Positions 16,438 through 26,208 are shown, numbered from the stretch's first letter. The stretch: DNA of 64,000 nt from Magnetococcales bacterium (GCA_015231755.1 JADGAZ010000002.1:1-64000); one strand, 5' to 3'. Notes: generated by a model not told the origin, from the sequence alone. Made by a program: numbers and translations.

Positions 16438-16811
16438 GGCTTGACCAGATAGGATTCCAAACGGGCCAGGGGTTGGGAGCTGTCCGAGGCCTCGGCGCGC
16501 ACCTGAATCTCCAGGCGTCGCATCTGGGGTTCGGTGGTGTTGGAAACCGACACGCTCCAATGCCACTCCCGGTCCGCCATGGTCTCCGTGCCCCGGATGA
16601 TACCGGGTTCGGGCCACTCCAGACGGATCCGGCGTTCCGTGGCCTGATTCATCGCCACCCAGTGGGCCAGGGTGCGATCCCGCAGATAGGCGGCGTTGCG
16701 GGCATATTCGGAGACCGCCCGCAGCGACGCGGACAGCGCCAAGGCCAATACCGCCAAGGCCGCCACGGTCTCCAGCAGGGAAAATCCCCCTTCGGGCCGC
16801 CGTCGCCTCAT
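16434..16811 (-). CDS. gspI: Type II secretion minor pseudopilin GspI
   Basis: This is a 125-residue protein with the prepilin motif GGFSLLETVAALAVLALALS right after a short basic leader, a Glu at +5, and the GspI-typical NAAYLRDRTLAHWVAMNQA followed by TERRI. Its start overlaps the gspH stop and its stop overlaps the gspJ start, both as ATGA. GspI is the core of the tip heterotrimer that primes pseudopilus assembly in the inner membrane. Confidence 0.93.
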   Translation of the reverse strand: MRRRRPEGGFSLLETVAALAVLALALSASLRAVSEYARNAAYLRDRTLAHWVAMNQATERRIRLEWPEPGIIRGTETMADREWHWSVSVSNTTEPQMRRLEIQVRAEASDSSQPLARLESYLVKP

Positions 16812-17356
16812 GGGGTCACCGCCAGCCGTTCGATCTGCATGCGACCGGTGAGGCTGGCGCTCAGACGAAAGGCGATCTTCTCCCCGGTGCGTGTTGCACC
16901 GGGTACGGTCAATTCCAGCTCAAAGGGGGTCATCTCCCCATCCGACGATACCAGCACCTGGGGAGGATCGTCGGGTTTGACCTCCGGCTTGTCCACCGGC
17001 ACCCCTTCGACCCGCAAGACCATAGGCATGGTCTCGGGAAGGCGTCGGGGTTGCAGGGTGCGATCCCCGGCTGGAGGAGAACGCCATTGATTCTTGTCGT
17101 CCAGCACCAAAAAGAGATACCCGTGATCGGCAAAACGGATGCCCCACTCCCGGGCATCGAGTACCGCCTCACGGGATACCAGATCCAACACCCCTTTCAA
17201 TCGCGCCAATTCATCCCGTGTCCCCTTCTCCCGATCCCCCGGACCCACGGAAAGCACCGCCATGCCCATCATGATGCCAATGATCAGCAGCACCACTAGG
17301 ATTTCCAGCAAGGTGAATCCGCTCTGATCACCTTTTGTTCGCATCGTGTTGGCCAT
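16808..17356 (-). CDS. gspH: Type II secretion minor pseudopilin GspH
   Basis: This is about 182 residues long. Two in-frame ATGs, at 17356 and 17344, both lie inside the end of gspG and neither has a strong ribosome site. I list the outer one; the overlap with gspG is 29 or 17 bases. The prepilin motif is [20 protein letters not shown], followed by the GspH pattern [20 protein letters not shown], then AREWGIRF. GspH links the tip complex to the GspG fibre. Confidence 0.9.
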   Translation of the reverse strand: MANTMRTKGDQSGFTLLEILVVLLIIGIMMGMAVLSVGPGDREKGTRDELARLKGVLDLVSREAVLDAREWGIRFADHGYLFLVLDDKNQWRSPPAGDRTLQPRRLPETMPMVLRVEGVPVDKPEVKPDDPPQVLVSSDGEMTPFELELTVPGATRTGEKIAFRLSASLTGRMQIERLAVTP

Positions 17357-17825
17357 CCAGGTTCCAGTTGCCCAGATCCGCGTTGGCCTCCGTTCCCCCC
17401 TCGACCCCGTCCGCCCCCAGGGTGTACAGATCGAACTCCCCATGGGCGCCCGGTCGCAGATACAGATAGGAGCGGCTCCAGGGATCCTTGGGAGGACGGG
17501 CCAGATAGCCCCCCTCGCGCCAGTTCTGGGGAATCGGTTCCAGGGTAGGCTTTTTCACCAAGGCTTCCAGCCCCTGATCCGTGGTGGGATAGACAAAATT
17601 GTCCAGCTTGTAGAGATTCAAGGCGGACTCGATGGCCAGAATGTCCTGTTTGGCCTTGACCAGACGGGCCTCTCCGGGACGACTCATGATCTTCGGGGCC
17701 ACCAGAGTGGCCAATACCGCCAGAATCACCACCACCACCATGATTTCGATCAGGGTGAAACCCGCCTGTCGGGATCGGGAGGTGGCCGTGGTAAAACCGT
17801 CTGTGCTGTTCATAGCGACACTCAT
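17328..17825 (-). CDS. gspG: Type II secretion major pseudopilin GspG
   Basis: This 165-residue protein is the main subunit of the secretion pseudopilus. The motif [20 protein letters not shown] gives a clear prepilin-peptidase site. It is followed by [20 protein letters not shown], then [16 protein letters not shown] and the calcium-site-like C-terminus [20 protein letters not shown], all standard for GspG. The leader is slightly long (about 21 residues, with another ATG at codon 5). The start overlaps the gspF stop (ATGA), so the operon order is F-G-H-I-J-K. Confidence 0.95.
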   Translation of the reverse strand: MSVAMNSTDGFTTATSRSRQAGFTLIEIMVVVVILAVLATLVAPKIMSRPGEARLVKAKQDILAIESALNLYKLDNFVYPTTDQGLEALVKKPTLEPIPQNWREGGYLARPPKDPWSRSYLYLRPGAHGEFDLYTLGADGVEGGTEANADLGNWNLDGQHDANKR

Positions 17826-19039
17826 TGGATCAATTGGTTCAGATTAAAGATCGGCAGCAAGATGGCCACCACGATCGTCAAGACCATACCCCCCATCAAA
17901 AAAATCAGCAAAGGTTCCAGCATGCCGGTCAACACGCTCACCAGGGTTTCCACCTCCTGTTCCTGGGCCTCGGCGGCCCGATCCAGCATGTTGGCCAGAT
18001 TGCCGCTCGCCTCGCCGCTGGCGATCAGGTGGACCACCATGGGAGAAAAAATCCGGCTTTCCGCCAACGCCTGATGGAGTCCTCCCCCTTCCCGGACCCG
18101 TTCGGCGGCTCTGGCCACGGCTTCCCGCATGGGCAGATTGGCCACCCCCCGCCCGGAGATGCGCAATCCTTCCAGAATCGGCACGCCACTGCCGGTGAGA
18201 ATCCCCAAAGTCCGGGCAAAACGGGCGGTATTGATCCCCCGCACCAAAGCCGATGAAAGCGGCAGGCGCAGCAACACCCGATGCCACACCCGTCGGGCCG
18301 ACTCCTTGCGCATCAGCAGGCGCACGCCGATCACCATTCCCACCACGCCGACCAGCAGCCATCCCCCCTGAAAGCGCAAAAAATCCGACAACGCAATCAG
18401 GCCACGGGTCAAAGGCGGCAACTCCTGACCAAAATCCTCGAACACCTTGGTGACTTCCGGAACCACGTAGGTGACCAGCGCCCCGGCCACCAGAATGGAA
18501 AAAAACACCACCACCGCCGGATAGATCAGGGCCAGTCCCACGCCGGCTTTGAGTTTGCGGCTTTTTTCCAGGTAGTCCGCCAGACGGTCCAACACCCGAT
18601 CGAGTTGACCGGAGCTTTCCCCGGCGGCCACGGTTTCCCGGTAAAGGTCGGAAAAGAGGGTGGGATAATCCGCCAGAGCCTGGGCCAGGGCGCGACCTTC
18701 CAGCACCCGGGCGCGGACCGAAAGCAGAATGACGCGCAATTTTTTGTGATCGGTTTGCTGGGAGACGGCGTTCAGGGCCTCTTCCACGGGAAGGGAGGCT
18801 TTGAGCAGGGTGGCCAGTTGGCGGGTGGCCAGGGTGAGATCCGCCCCGCCGACACCCCGGGTGGGGGAGAGAAAACCGGTTTGGGGGTGTGCCGCGCCTT
18901 GTTGGATTTCGAGCATGGTGAGGGGAGTCAGACCCGACTCCCGCAACCGATCGCGCACCTCCCGGGCCGATTCGCCTTCTTCGACCCCTTTGCGGGTGCG
19001 TCCCCGACCATCCAGGGCGGTATATTCAAAGGTACCCAA
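17822..19039 (-). CDS. gspF: Type II secretion inner-membrane platform protein GspF
   Basis: I start this at the TTG at 19039, giving 405 residues beginning [20 protein letters not shown]. GspF proteins normally begin with a 'FeYtALD..Gr..kG' segment and are about 400 residues long. The frame stays open to 19207, but those extra codons run through the inverted-repeat element at 19061-19200 and are not GspF-like. The two GspF domains are present (residues about 75-195 and 270-400), with membrane segments such as [20 protein letters not shown] and the C-terminal [20 protein letters not shown]. It is the inner-membrane platform that interacts with GspE and GspL. Confidence 0.92.
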   Translation of the reverse strand: MGTFEYTALDGRGRTRKGVEEGESAREVRDRLRESGLTPLTMLEIQQGAAHPQTGFLSPTRGVGGADLTLATRQLATLLKASLPVEEALNAVSQQTDHKKLRVILLSVRARVLEGRALAQALADYPTLFSDLYRETVAAGESSGQLDRVLDRLADYLEKSRKLKAGVGLALIYPAVVVFFSILVAGALVTYVVPEVTKVFEDFGQELPPLTRGLIALSDFLRFQGGWLLVGVVGMVIGVRLLMRKESARRVWHRVLLRLPLSSALVRGINTARFARTLGILTGSGVPILEGLRISGRGVANLPMREAVARAAERVREGGGLHQALAESRIFSPMVVHLIASGEASGNLANMLDRAAEAQEQEVETLVSVLTGMLEPLLIFLMGGMVLTIVVAILLPIFNLNQLIQ

Positions 19040-19060
19040 ATCCCCACCCCCGACAAACCA

Positions 19061-19200
19061 TTGAAAAAAAAGAGGGGGTCTGGGGGATTCATCCCCCAGG
19101 GTTTTGATTGTAAAAAAACAATTTAAAAAATTCTCATTTTGTAAAAATAAAAAACAAAACCCTGGGGAATGAATTCCCCAGACCCCTTCTTCTTTTTCAA
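19061..19200. mobile_element. 140-bp MITE-like inverted-repeat element upstream of gspF
   Basis: The element begins TTGAAAAAAAAGAGGGGG and ends CCCCTTCTTCTTTTTCAA. The two halves form imperfect terminal inverted repeats of about 50 bases around an AT-rich centre. Each half holds its own short hairpin: CTGGGGGAT/ATCCCCCAG at 19080-19099 and CTGGGGAAT/ATTCCCCAG at 19162-19181, both next to an AGGGTTTTG motif. It carries no gene. It separates ppdK from gspF (both minus strand) and ends 21 bases before the gspF start, where its hairpins could act as terminators or alter the gspF promoter. No clear target-site duplication is visible. Confidence 0.72.
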
Positions 19201-19240
19201 TAGTCAAAAAAAAGGGGGGATCGCTCCCCCCTTTTCGACA

Positions 19241-21901
19241 TCAATCCGCGATCACCGCCTGGGCTGCGGCCAACCGGGCCACCGGCACCCGGAAGGGAGA
19301 ACAGGAGACATAATCCAATCCCGCCTTCTCGAAGAAAGCGATGGAAGCCGGATCTCCCCCATGTTCGCCGCACACCCCGATCTTGATGGACTTGCGGGTA
19401 TCCCGCCCCCGCTTGACCCCCATCTCCACCAACTGCCCCACACCGCTTTGATCCAACGACACAAAAGGATCCTTGGCCAGCAATCCCTTGGCCAGATAGG
19501 CGGTGATGAACGGGGTGGCATCGTCTCTGGAGATACCCAAGGTGGTCTGGGTCAGATCGTTGGTGCCGAAGGAGAAAAACTCCGCATCTTCGGCCAGCAC
19601 ATCCGCCACCAAGGCGGCTCTGGGCAGCTCGATCATGGTGCCGATCAACAGATCGATCTTGACCCCGAAGGCCTCCATCACCTGACGACACACCTCCAGA
19701 CAGCGGACCTTGAGGAATTTCAACTCCTGGGGCAGACCCACCAGGGGGATCATGATTTCGGGAATGATGGTGAATCCCTCATTCTTGACCAGTCCGCAGG
19801 CCGCTTCCATGATGGCCCGGACCTGCATTTCGTAGATCTCCGGGAAGGTGACCCCCAGACGACATCCCCGATGCCCCAGCATGGGATTGAACTCCTTGAG
19901 GGCGCTCACCCGACCCTGAATCTCCTTGAGTTCCACCCCCATGGATGCGGCCACATCGGTCTGTTCCTTGACTTCGTGGGGCAGGAATTCATGCAACGGC
20001 GGATCCAGCAGCCGAATGGTCACCGGACGCCCCTTCATGACCCGGAAGATCTCCTCGAAGTCGGAACGCTGCATGGGCATGATCTTGTCGAGAGCGGCGC
20101 GGCGACCGGCTTCGTCTTGCGCCAGGATCATCTCCCGCACCGCCAGGATGCGATTGTCCTTGAAGAACATATGCTCGGTGCGACACAGCCCGATCCCCTC
20201 GGCGCCGAACCGGACCGCGTTTTCCGCGTCGGTGGGGGTGTCGGCATTGGCGCGCACTTTCATGTGACGGACCACATCGGCCATCTTCATGAATTGATCG
20301 AAATCCCCGGTCAATTGGGGTTCGATCATGGGGATGCGCCCCTGAAGCACCTGACCGGCGTCGCCGTCGATGGTGATCCAGTCACCCTTGCGCAACACCG
20401 TGCCCTTGACGGTACAGGTTTCGGCCTTCATGTCGATGTCCAGGTCGTGACAACCGGAGACACAGGGACGTCCCATGCCACGGGCGACCACGGCGGCGTG
20501 GGAAGTGGCGCCGCCACGGGCGGTGACGATGCCCTGAGCCGCGTGCATGCCGTGGATATCCTCGGGGCTGGTCTCTTCGCGGACCAGGATGACCTTGTGA
20601 CCCTCGGAGACCCATTGCACCGCGTCTTCCGGGGTGAAGACCACCTCACCCACAGCGCCACCCGGGGAGGCGGGCACACCGGAAGCCAGCACGGTACGCT
20701 TGGCCTTGGGATCCAGGGTGGGATGGAGGAGTTGATTCAAATCTTCGGGCTTGACCCGCATGATGGCTTCCCGGGGGGTGATCAACCCTTCCTTGACCAT
20801 ATCCAGGGCGATGCGCAATGCGGCTTGGACCGTGCGCTTGCCGTTGCGGGTTTGCAGAAGCCACAATTTGCCCTTCTGGATGGTGAATTCCAGATCCTGC
20901 ATGTCGCGGAAATGGCTTTCGAGTCTTTTGTAGAGGGTCACCAGCTCCTGATACAGCTCGGGCATGACCTCTTCCATGGCCAGATGGGGAGAGCGGGCGC
21001 GATTTTTGCCATCCAGGGTGATTTCCTGGGGGGTGCGAATGCCGGCGACCACATCCTCGCCCTGGGCATTGATGAGAAATTCGCCGAAAAAGCGATTGTC
21101 GCCGGTGGCCGGGTCCCGGGTGAAGGCCACGCCGGTGGCGCTGTCGGTACCCATGTTGCCGAAGACCATGGCCTGCACATTGACCGCCGTGCCCCAGTCG
21201 TCCGGGATGTTGTTGAGACGACGATAGGTGTTGGCGCGGTCGCAATTCCAGGAGTGGAACACGGCCCCGATGGCACCCCAAAGCTGTTCCAGGGGATCTT
21301 CCGGAAAGGGTTTGCCGGTGGCTTCCAGAACAATGACCTTGTACAACTCGGACAGATGGCGCCAATCCTCGGCGGTCATCTCCACGTCCTGCTGTTTGCC
21401 CAGACGTTTTTTCTCGTGGGTCAGGGTCTCTTCAAAGCGCTCGTGGGGCAGGTTGAGCACCACGTTGGAGTACATATGGATGAAACGGCGGTAACAGTCG
21501 TAGACGAACCGGGGATCGCCGGACTGGTTGAGCAGTCCTTGCAGGGTTTCGGCGTTGAGTCCCAGGTTGAGCACGGTATCCATCATGCCGGGCATGGAGA
21601 CCCGGGAACCGGAACGGACCGACAGCAGCAAGGGATTCTTCGCATCGCCGAAGCGGTTGCCCATGGCCTTGCCGACCTTGCCCAAGGCCTTGTCCACCTG
21701 TTCCCGCAACTCTTCGGGATAGGCGCCATCGTGCTTGAAGAAATAGGTGCATATCTCGGTACTGATGGTGAACCCTGCCGGGACCGGAATGCCGATTCTG
21801 GACATTTCCGCCAGATTGGCTCCCTTGCCGCCCAGGATGGCCTTCATCGAGGCCTTGCCATCCGCGACTCCCTTTCCGAAGAAATAGATCCGTTTTTTCA
21901 C
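19241..21901 (-). CDS. ppdK: Pyruvate, phosphate dikinase
   Basis: This 886-residue enzyme interconverts pyruvate, ATP and phosphate with phosphoenolpyruvate, AMP and pyrophosphate. It starts at a GTG at 21901 with AAGGGAT upstream. The N-terminal nucleotide-binding domain has GGKGANLAEMSRIGIPVPAG and LLLSVRSGSRVSMPGMMDTV. The central swivelling domain carries the phosphorylated histidine in ARGGATSHAAVVARGMGRPC (near residue 455). The C-terminal barrel has LCRTEHMFF, PMLGHRGCRLGVTFPEIYEM and the Cys in IGVCGEHGGDP. Length is normal. It is flanked by the MITE-like element downstream and about 420 gene-free bases upstream. Confidence 0.97.
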   Translation of the reverse strand: MKKRIYFFGKGVADGKASMKAILGGKGANLAEMSRIGIPVPAGFTISTEICTYFFKHDGAYPEELREQVDKALGKVGKAMGNRFGDAKNPLLLSVRSGSRVSMPGMMDTVLNLGLNAETLQGLLNQSGDPRFVYDCYRRFIHMYSNVVLNLPHERFEETLTHEKKRLGKQQDVEMTAEDWRHLSELYKVIVLEATGKPFPEDPLEQLWGAIGAVFHSWNCDRANTYRRLNNIPDDWGTAVNVQAMVFGNMGTDSATGVAFTRDPATGDNRFFGEFLINAQGEDVVAGIRTPQEITLDGKNRARSPHLAMEEVMPELYQELVTLYKRLESHFRDMQDLEFTIQKGKLWLLQTRNGKRTVQAALRIALDMVKEGLITPREAIMRVKPEDLNQLLHPTLDPKAKRTVLASGVPASPGGAVGEVVFTPEDAVQWVSEGHKVILVREETSPEDIHGMHAAQGIVTARGGATSHAAVVARGMGRPCVSGCHDLDIDMKAETCTVKGTVLRKGDWITIDGDAGQVLQGRIPMIEPQLTGDFDQFMKMADVVRHMKVRANADTPTDAENAVRFGAEGIGLCRTEHMFFKDNRILAVREMILAQDEAGRRAALDKIMPMQRSDFEEIFRVMKGRPVTIRLLDPPLHEFLPHEVKEQTDVAASMGVELKEIQGRVSALKEFNPMLGHRGCRLGVTFPEIYEMQVRAIMEAACGLVKNEGFTIIPEIMIPLVGLPQELKFLKVRCLEVCRQVMEAFGVKIDLLIGTMIELPRAALVADVLAEDAEFFSFGTNDLTQTTLGISRDDATPFITAYLAKGLLAKDPFVSLDQSGVGQLVEMGVKRGRDTRKSIKIGVCGEHGGDPASIAFFEKAGLDYVSCSPFRVPVARLAAAQAVIAD

Positions 21902-22325
21902 TGTTGTAAGATCCCTTGCAGCTCGAATGGTCCCGTTTTATACCGAGGCGGCTACGCTCAAATACCGCAACGCAAAAAGTCTACTCTTCCACTCACAAAA
22001 AAGCAACCCATTTCCCGGACCGCCAACACACCGACAGCGGAGCGTGTCACAATACGGCACATTGACTGAAAATTAACGTATCGATGAAACCCCACCCGTT
22101 GATTTCATGCCCAAGGGCACCCACTGTTGGTCCACACCACGGCCATGAGACCTAAGATTTCCACAGACAAAGGATTCGATAATTTTCCAACATCCAAACC
22201 AAGAATCCATCCCGGAACAGCATTGGCCCGGCAATACAGACAATACCGGCAAGAATCGCACGCCCTTTATCAAACAATACCCGACCTGGATCCAAACCGA
22301 TTTCACACCTTGGACGACACCATCC
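21902..22325. other. Intergenic region upstream of ppdK, no gene seen
   Basis: These 424 bases between ppdK and the VOC gene contain only short frames without ribosome sites or recognisable products. The ppdK promoter and leader must lie here. I could not point to a convincing -35/-10 pair or a known RNA element. Confidence 0.6.
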
Positions 22326-22748
22326 TCACGGCAACACCAACTCCCCGTTCGCTCCCAATGGAAACATCGGCGCCCAGGTGATTTCCCAGGGATGTCCGTC
22401 GGGGTCGGCGAAATAGGCGACCCGTCCGCCCCAATGGGTATCGACGGCGGGCTTGAGTTCGATGGCGCCGCAGGCCACCACCCGCAGCAGTTCCCGGTCC
22501 ACGTCCTCTTTCAAGGCCACATTGATCCCCAACGTGATTCCCCCCGCCACCGGGGTGGTATGGCTCAAGCCGGCATCGGCCAGCAACGCTTCACGGGGAT
22601 AAAGCGCCACCGCCATGGATCCGGTCTGGAAAAAACAGACCCCCTCGCAACTGGCCGCCGAGGCGCGCCAGCCCAGACTTTCATAAAAAGCCCGCGCCCG
22701 GGCCAGATCCCCCACACCCAGGGTCACCAGTGACAAACGTTGTTCCAT
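22326..22748 (-). CDS. VOC (glyoxalase/bleomycin-resistance) family protein
   Basis: This 140-residue protein starts at the ATG at 22748 with GAGGAG upstream. It is a single VOC fold made of two beta-alpha-beta-beta-beta modules. The first module is RLSLVTLGVGDLARARAFYE with SLGW; the second ends in GGRVAYFADPDGHPWEITWA, the typical metal-binding segment with its Glu. Family members include glyoxalases, dioxygenases and resistance proteins, and nothing here fixes the substrate. It is followed after a short gap by the SUMF1-type gene on the same strand. Confidence 0.87.
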   Translation of the reverse strand: MEQRLSLVTLGVGDLARARAFYESLGWRASAASCEGVCFFQTGSMAVALYPREALLADAGLSHTTPVAGGITLGINVALKEDVDRELLRVVACGAIELKPAVDTHWGGRVAYFADPDGHPWEITWAPMFPLGANGELVLP

Positions 22749-22807
22749 GATCGATGGCTCCTCGTAATGAATGTGTCCGACACAACCCCCTGCAAGACCA
22801 CCCCCCG

Positions 22808-23593
22808 TCACGGCCCTTCCGAACGGGCCAGACGGAATCCGATGGTGGCATGACGGTTTTCGGGAGTGCTCCAGCCCCGGTCGGCGGAGCGCAAATAGAT
22901 GGCCTCGTCATACCAGGAACCGCCACGCAGCACACGCAGTCCGCTGGAGTCGTCCAGACACACAGGATTTTTCCGGCCCGGTTCCACCTCCCGGTAAACC
23001 GCCGGACAATACCAGTCCCGCACCCACTCCGAGACATTGCCATGCATGTCGAACAGCCCCCAGCCATTGGCGGGAAAGTGGCCCACCGGCGTGGTACTCT
23101 GCCGATACACCCCCTCCCCCTTGCGCAGGGCGTGACCCTTGAAATTGGCCTGTCTGGCAGGATCCAGCGTCGCCCCGAAGGCATAAAGAGTCTTGCTGCC
23201 GGCCCGGGCGGCGTACTCCCATTCCGCCTCGCTGGGCAGGCGGAAGGGTCCGTCTCCCAACCCGTCGAGCTTGCGGATGAAGGCCTGGGTCTCCTCCCAA
23301 CTGACCCGTTCCACCGGATGGTGTTCGCTCAAGGCGAAATGGGCGGGATTGTTCCCCATCACCCGCAACCACTGCCCCTGGGTCACCTCGTGACGACCGA
23401 GCCAGAAACCGTTCAGACACACCTCGTGCTGCGGTCCCTCGTCCCCATCCCGCCCGGCCTCTCCCGCCGGACTGCCCATGCCAAAACACCCGGCAGGAAT
23501 GTGGACAAAAGGAATCCCCGCGAACAGACGCTCTTCCACCGGATCCCCGGCCCACGCCAGGGAAACCAGACCCCATCCCAAAGCCACCAGCAT
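22808..23593 (-). CDS. Exported SUMF1/formylglycine-generating-enzyme-like protein, probably non-catalytic
   Basis: I start this at the ATG at 23593, giving 261 residues with a signal-peptide-like N-terminus MLVALGWGLVSLAWAG. The domain has the SUMF1 pattern: FVHIPAGCFGMGSPAGEAGR, QHEVCLNGFWLGRHEVTQGQ, RLPSEAEWEYAARAG, GLFDMHGNVSEWVRDWY and LRVLRGGSWYDEAIYLRSA. The cysteines that true formylglycine-generating enzymes place after the GGSW stretch are absent, so it probably binds a ligand or protein rather than oxidising cysteine. It lies 25 bases after a GGDEF-EAL regulator gene on the same strand and may be an extracytoplasmic sensor or a structural partner (inference). Confidence 0.85.
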   Translation of the reverse strand: MLVALGWGLVSLAWAGDPVEERLFAGIPFVHIPAGCFGMGSPAGEAGRDGDEGPQHEVCLNGFWLGRHEVTQGQWLRVMGNNPAHFALSEHHPVERVSWEETQAFIRKLDGLGDGPFRLPSEAEWEYAARAGSKTLYAFGATLDPARQANFKGHALRKGEGVYRQSTTPVGHFPANGWGLFDMHGNVSEWVRDWYCPAVYREVEPGRKNPVCLDDSSGLRVLRGGSWYDEAIYLRSADRGWSTPENRHATIGFRLARSEGP

Positions 23594-23618
23594 CGCGCCA
23601 ACCCGCCCCACGGCCTTG

Positions 23619-25676
23619 TCAACCGTGCTGTCGCAGATAATCCAGCAAGGCCCCCTCGGACATGGGCCGGGCGTAATAATAACCCTGCACCACATTGCAG
23701 CCGTGGACCTGCAAAAAATCGATCTGCTCGCGTTTTTCCACCCCTTCGGCGATCACGGTCAATCCCAGACTGTGGGCCAGACCGATCACGGCGCGGATGA
23801 TCACCGCATCCTCCAGATCCTCGGCGCAGTTGCGCACGAACGATTGATCGATCTTCAAGGTGTCGATGGGAAAACGCTTCAAATATTTCAGCGAGGAGAA
23901 ACCGGTGCCGAAGTCGTCGATGGAGAGCCGCACCCCTACCTCGGAGAAGGATTTGAGCTTGACCAGGGTTTCGACCGCATCCCCCATGGCGATGCTTTCG
24001 GTCAATTCCAGTTCCAGCCAGTGGGGTTCCAGACCGCTGGTGGCCAGGATTTCCGTAACCCGGGCGACAAAATCCGGCTGCTCGAACTGGATTCCGGAAA
24101 GATTGACCGCCACCCGAAACGGCTTGATCCCGGAAGCAAACCAGCCCATGGCCCGCTGACAGGCATCCGCCAGCGCCCAGTTGCCCATGGGAATGATCAA
24201 GCCGGTCTCTTCGGCCAACGGAATGAACTCCCCCGGAAAGACCATGCCGTAACCCGGTCGATTCCAGCGGATCAACGCCTCCACCCCGGCGAGTTTGCCG
24301 CTGGCCAGATGGATCTGAGGCTGAAAATACAACTCGAACTCCTGACGTTCCAGCGCCATGCGCAAACTGGTCTCCATGCGCATGCGGGACATGGCCCGGG
24401 TGTTCATCTCGTTGCGATAAAACTGAAAATTATTGCGTCCCCGCTCCTTGGCATGATACAGGGCGGCATCGACGTTTTTCATCAAGGTTTTGGCGTCCTC
24501 CCCGTCCAGAGGATGCACCCCGATGCCGATGCTCGCGCCGACGAAAAATTCCACATCATGGATCACGAAGGGGGTACGCATGGCCAGCAACATGGTTTCG
24601 GCCAACTGGGCCACGGATTGGGAATCTTCGGTCTTGGGCAGGATCACCGCGAACTCGTCTCCTCCCAGACGGCTCAGATTGCCCCGCCCCCCCAGATGCG
24701 TGGCCAGGCGACGGCTCACCTCCACGATCAGGGCATCCCCCACATCGTGGCCCATGGTCTCGTTGACCACCTTGAACCGATCCAGATCCAACAGCAGCAC
24801 CCACACCATGGTGCCCAGATCCCGGGCCTCGTCCAGCACAAACACCAACCGTTCGTGAAACAGATGACGGTTGGGCAGGTTGGTCAAGGCGTCGTGACCG
24901 GTGACATACAGCAGATTCTCTTCGGACTCCCGCAGCGCGGTCAGGTCGGAAAACACCGCGATGAAGTTTTCCACGGATCCGCCGGGGGCGAAGACCGCCG
25001 AAATGTTGGCCCACTGGGGATAGATGGTGCCATCCTTGCGCCGGTTGTAAAACTCCCCCTGCCATTGACCATTGGCCAGGAGTTCATTCCACATCTTCTC
25101 GTAGAAATCCTGGGGATGGCGGCCCGACTTGAGCAGGCTCATCCGGCGTCCCACGGCTTCGTGATCGGCATAACCGGTGATGTGGGTGAAGGCGGGATTG
25201 ACCGACTGGATCACCGCATGGGCATCGGTCACCACGATCCCCTCGCCGGTATTGTCGAACACCCGGGCCGCCAGGGAAAGTTTATGTCCGGCCTCGATGT
25301 TGGCCAGCAGATAGTGAACCCGGTTGCGCAAAATGGCCCAGTGGATCGGCTTGGTGATGAAGTCGGAGGCTCCGATTTCAAAGGCGCGATCCACGGATTC
25401 GTCGTCGTTGAGACCGGTGATCATCAGCACCGGCACATGACGGGCATCCGGTCGTTCCTTCAGACGCCGACAGGCCTCGAAGCCATCCATCACCGGCATC
25501 TTGGCGTCCATCAGCACCACGTCGGGCATTTCCCGGTCCAAGGCTTCAGTGACCTGGGCCCCATTGGCGAACGTGCGGGTCAAATAACCGTGACGCTCCA
25601 GAAACCGGCACAACATCAACCGGGTGACCGGATCGTCATCCACCACGAAAAAAAGCGCTTTTCTGACCAGATCCAT
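23619..25676 (-). CDS. Response regulator with PAS, GGDEF and EAL domains
   Basis: This 685-residue cyclic-di-GMP regulator has four parts. The receiver domain is at residues about 8-125, with DDD at the acidic pocket, phosphoacceptor Asp in VVLMDAKMPVMDG and Lys in FITKP. The PAS domain is at about 135-260 (NTGEGIVVTDAHAVIQSVNP). The GGDEF domain is at about 265-430 with an intact RLGGDEF. The EAL domain is at about 440-685 with GVEALIRW and DDFGTGFSSL intact. Both enzyme motifs look competent for synthesis and breakdown of c-di-GMP. It lies one base after the phosphoesterase gene upstream and shares the strand with the SUMF1-type gene downstream, so a three-gene operon is likely. No cognate kinase lies directly beside it. 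Confidence 0.95.
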   Translation of the reverse strand: MDLVRKALFFVVDDDPVTRLMLCRFLERHGYLTRTFANGAQVTEALDREMPDVVLMDAKMPVMDGFEACRRLKERPDARHVPVLMITGLNDDESVDRAFEIGASDFITKPIHWAILRNRVHYLLANIEAGHKLSLAARVFDNTGEGIVVTDAHAVIQSVNPAFTHITGYADHEAVGRRMSLLKSGRHPQDFYEKMWNELLANGQWQGEFYNRRKDGTIYPQWANISAVFAPGGSVENFIAVFSDLTALRESEENLLYVTGHDALTNLPNRHLFHERLVFVLDEARDLGTMVWVLLLDLDRFKVVNETMGHDVGDALIVEVSRRLATHLGGRGNLSRLGGDEFAVILPKTEDSQSVAQLAETMLLAMRTPFVIHDVEFFVGASIGIGVHPLDGEDAKTLMKNVDAALYHAKERGRNNFQFYRNEMNTRAMSRMRMETSLRMALERQEFELYFQPQIHLASGKLAGVEALIRWNRPGYGMVFPGEFIPLAEETGLIIPMGNWALADACQRAMGWFASGIKPFRVAVNLSGIQFEQPDFVARVTEILATSGLEPHWLELELTESIAMGDAVETLVKLKSFSEVGVRLSIDDFGTGFSSLKYLKRFPIDTLKIDQSFVRNCAEDLEDAVIIRAVIGLAHSLGLTVIAEGVEKREQIDFLQVHGCNVVQGYYYARPMSEGALLDYLRQHG

Positions 25677-25677
25677 C

Positions 25678-26208
25678 TCAACCCCCCAGGGGTTTGAACG
25701 GATCGGGCGGTACGGCTTGCAGTTCGATCAGCTCAGCGGAATGGGTGGCGTCGTCGTAGATCATCGCCGTAGCCCGTTGCCCGAAGCCATGCAGGGTTCC
25801 GGGATTGAGCACCAGGGTCTCTCCTTCCATCCGGTTCACCGGACGATGGGTGTGACCGGTGACCACCAACCGGTATCCCCCTCCCACAATCAGGGAATCC
25901 CGCAATCGGGCCACCGTGCCATGATACAAAGCGATGCGTCCCGCTCCCCCCGGAGCCCCCAATTCCAGAAACTCCCCTTCCAGGCGCCCACCGATGCGGG
26001 CAAACGCCCGGTGCAACCCGGCCCGTTCGCCATCGTTGTTGCCAAAAACCCCCCCCACCTCGAATCCGACCATGGTCAGAATCGTGGCCGGACAGACACA
26101 ATCTCCGGCGTGCAAAATCTGCGTCACTCCCCGCTCCCGGAAACACGCCAAGGCGCGGGACATGTGTTCCAGATGGTCGTGAGAGTCGGAAATCAAACCA
26201 ATTTTCAT
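25678..26208 (-). CDS. YfcE/MJ0936-type metallophosphoesterase
   Basis: This 176-residue protein starts at the ATG at 26208. It shows the calcineurin-like metal motifs in order: GLISDSHDHLEH (D-x-H), ILHAGDCVCPA (GD), VFGNNDGER (GNND), YHGT and VVTGHTHRPV (GHTH). This is the small bacterial YfcE group of phosphodiesterases. The natural substrate is not evident. Its stop is directly followed by the start of the GGDEF-EAL gene, suggesting co-transcription. Confidence 0.9.
   Translation of the reverse strand: MKIGLISDSHDHLEHMSRALACFRERGVTQILHAGDCVCPATILTMVGFEVGGVFGNNDGERAGLHRAFARIGGRLEGEFLELGAPGGAGRIALYHGTVARLRDSLIVGGGYRLVVTGHTHRPVNRMEGETLVLNPGTLHGFGQRATAMIYDDATHSAELIELQAVPPDPFKPLGG

Noticed and set aside
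19040-19207. N-terminal extension of gspF by 56 codons
   Set aside because: The extension is translation through the inverted-repeat element at 19061-19200; GspF homology begins at the TTG at 19039.
19169-22069. Plus-strand open frame of 966 codons opposite ppdK
   Set aside because: ppdK on the minus strand has full-length homology with all active-site motifs; the antisense frame has none.
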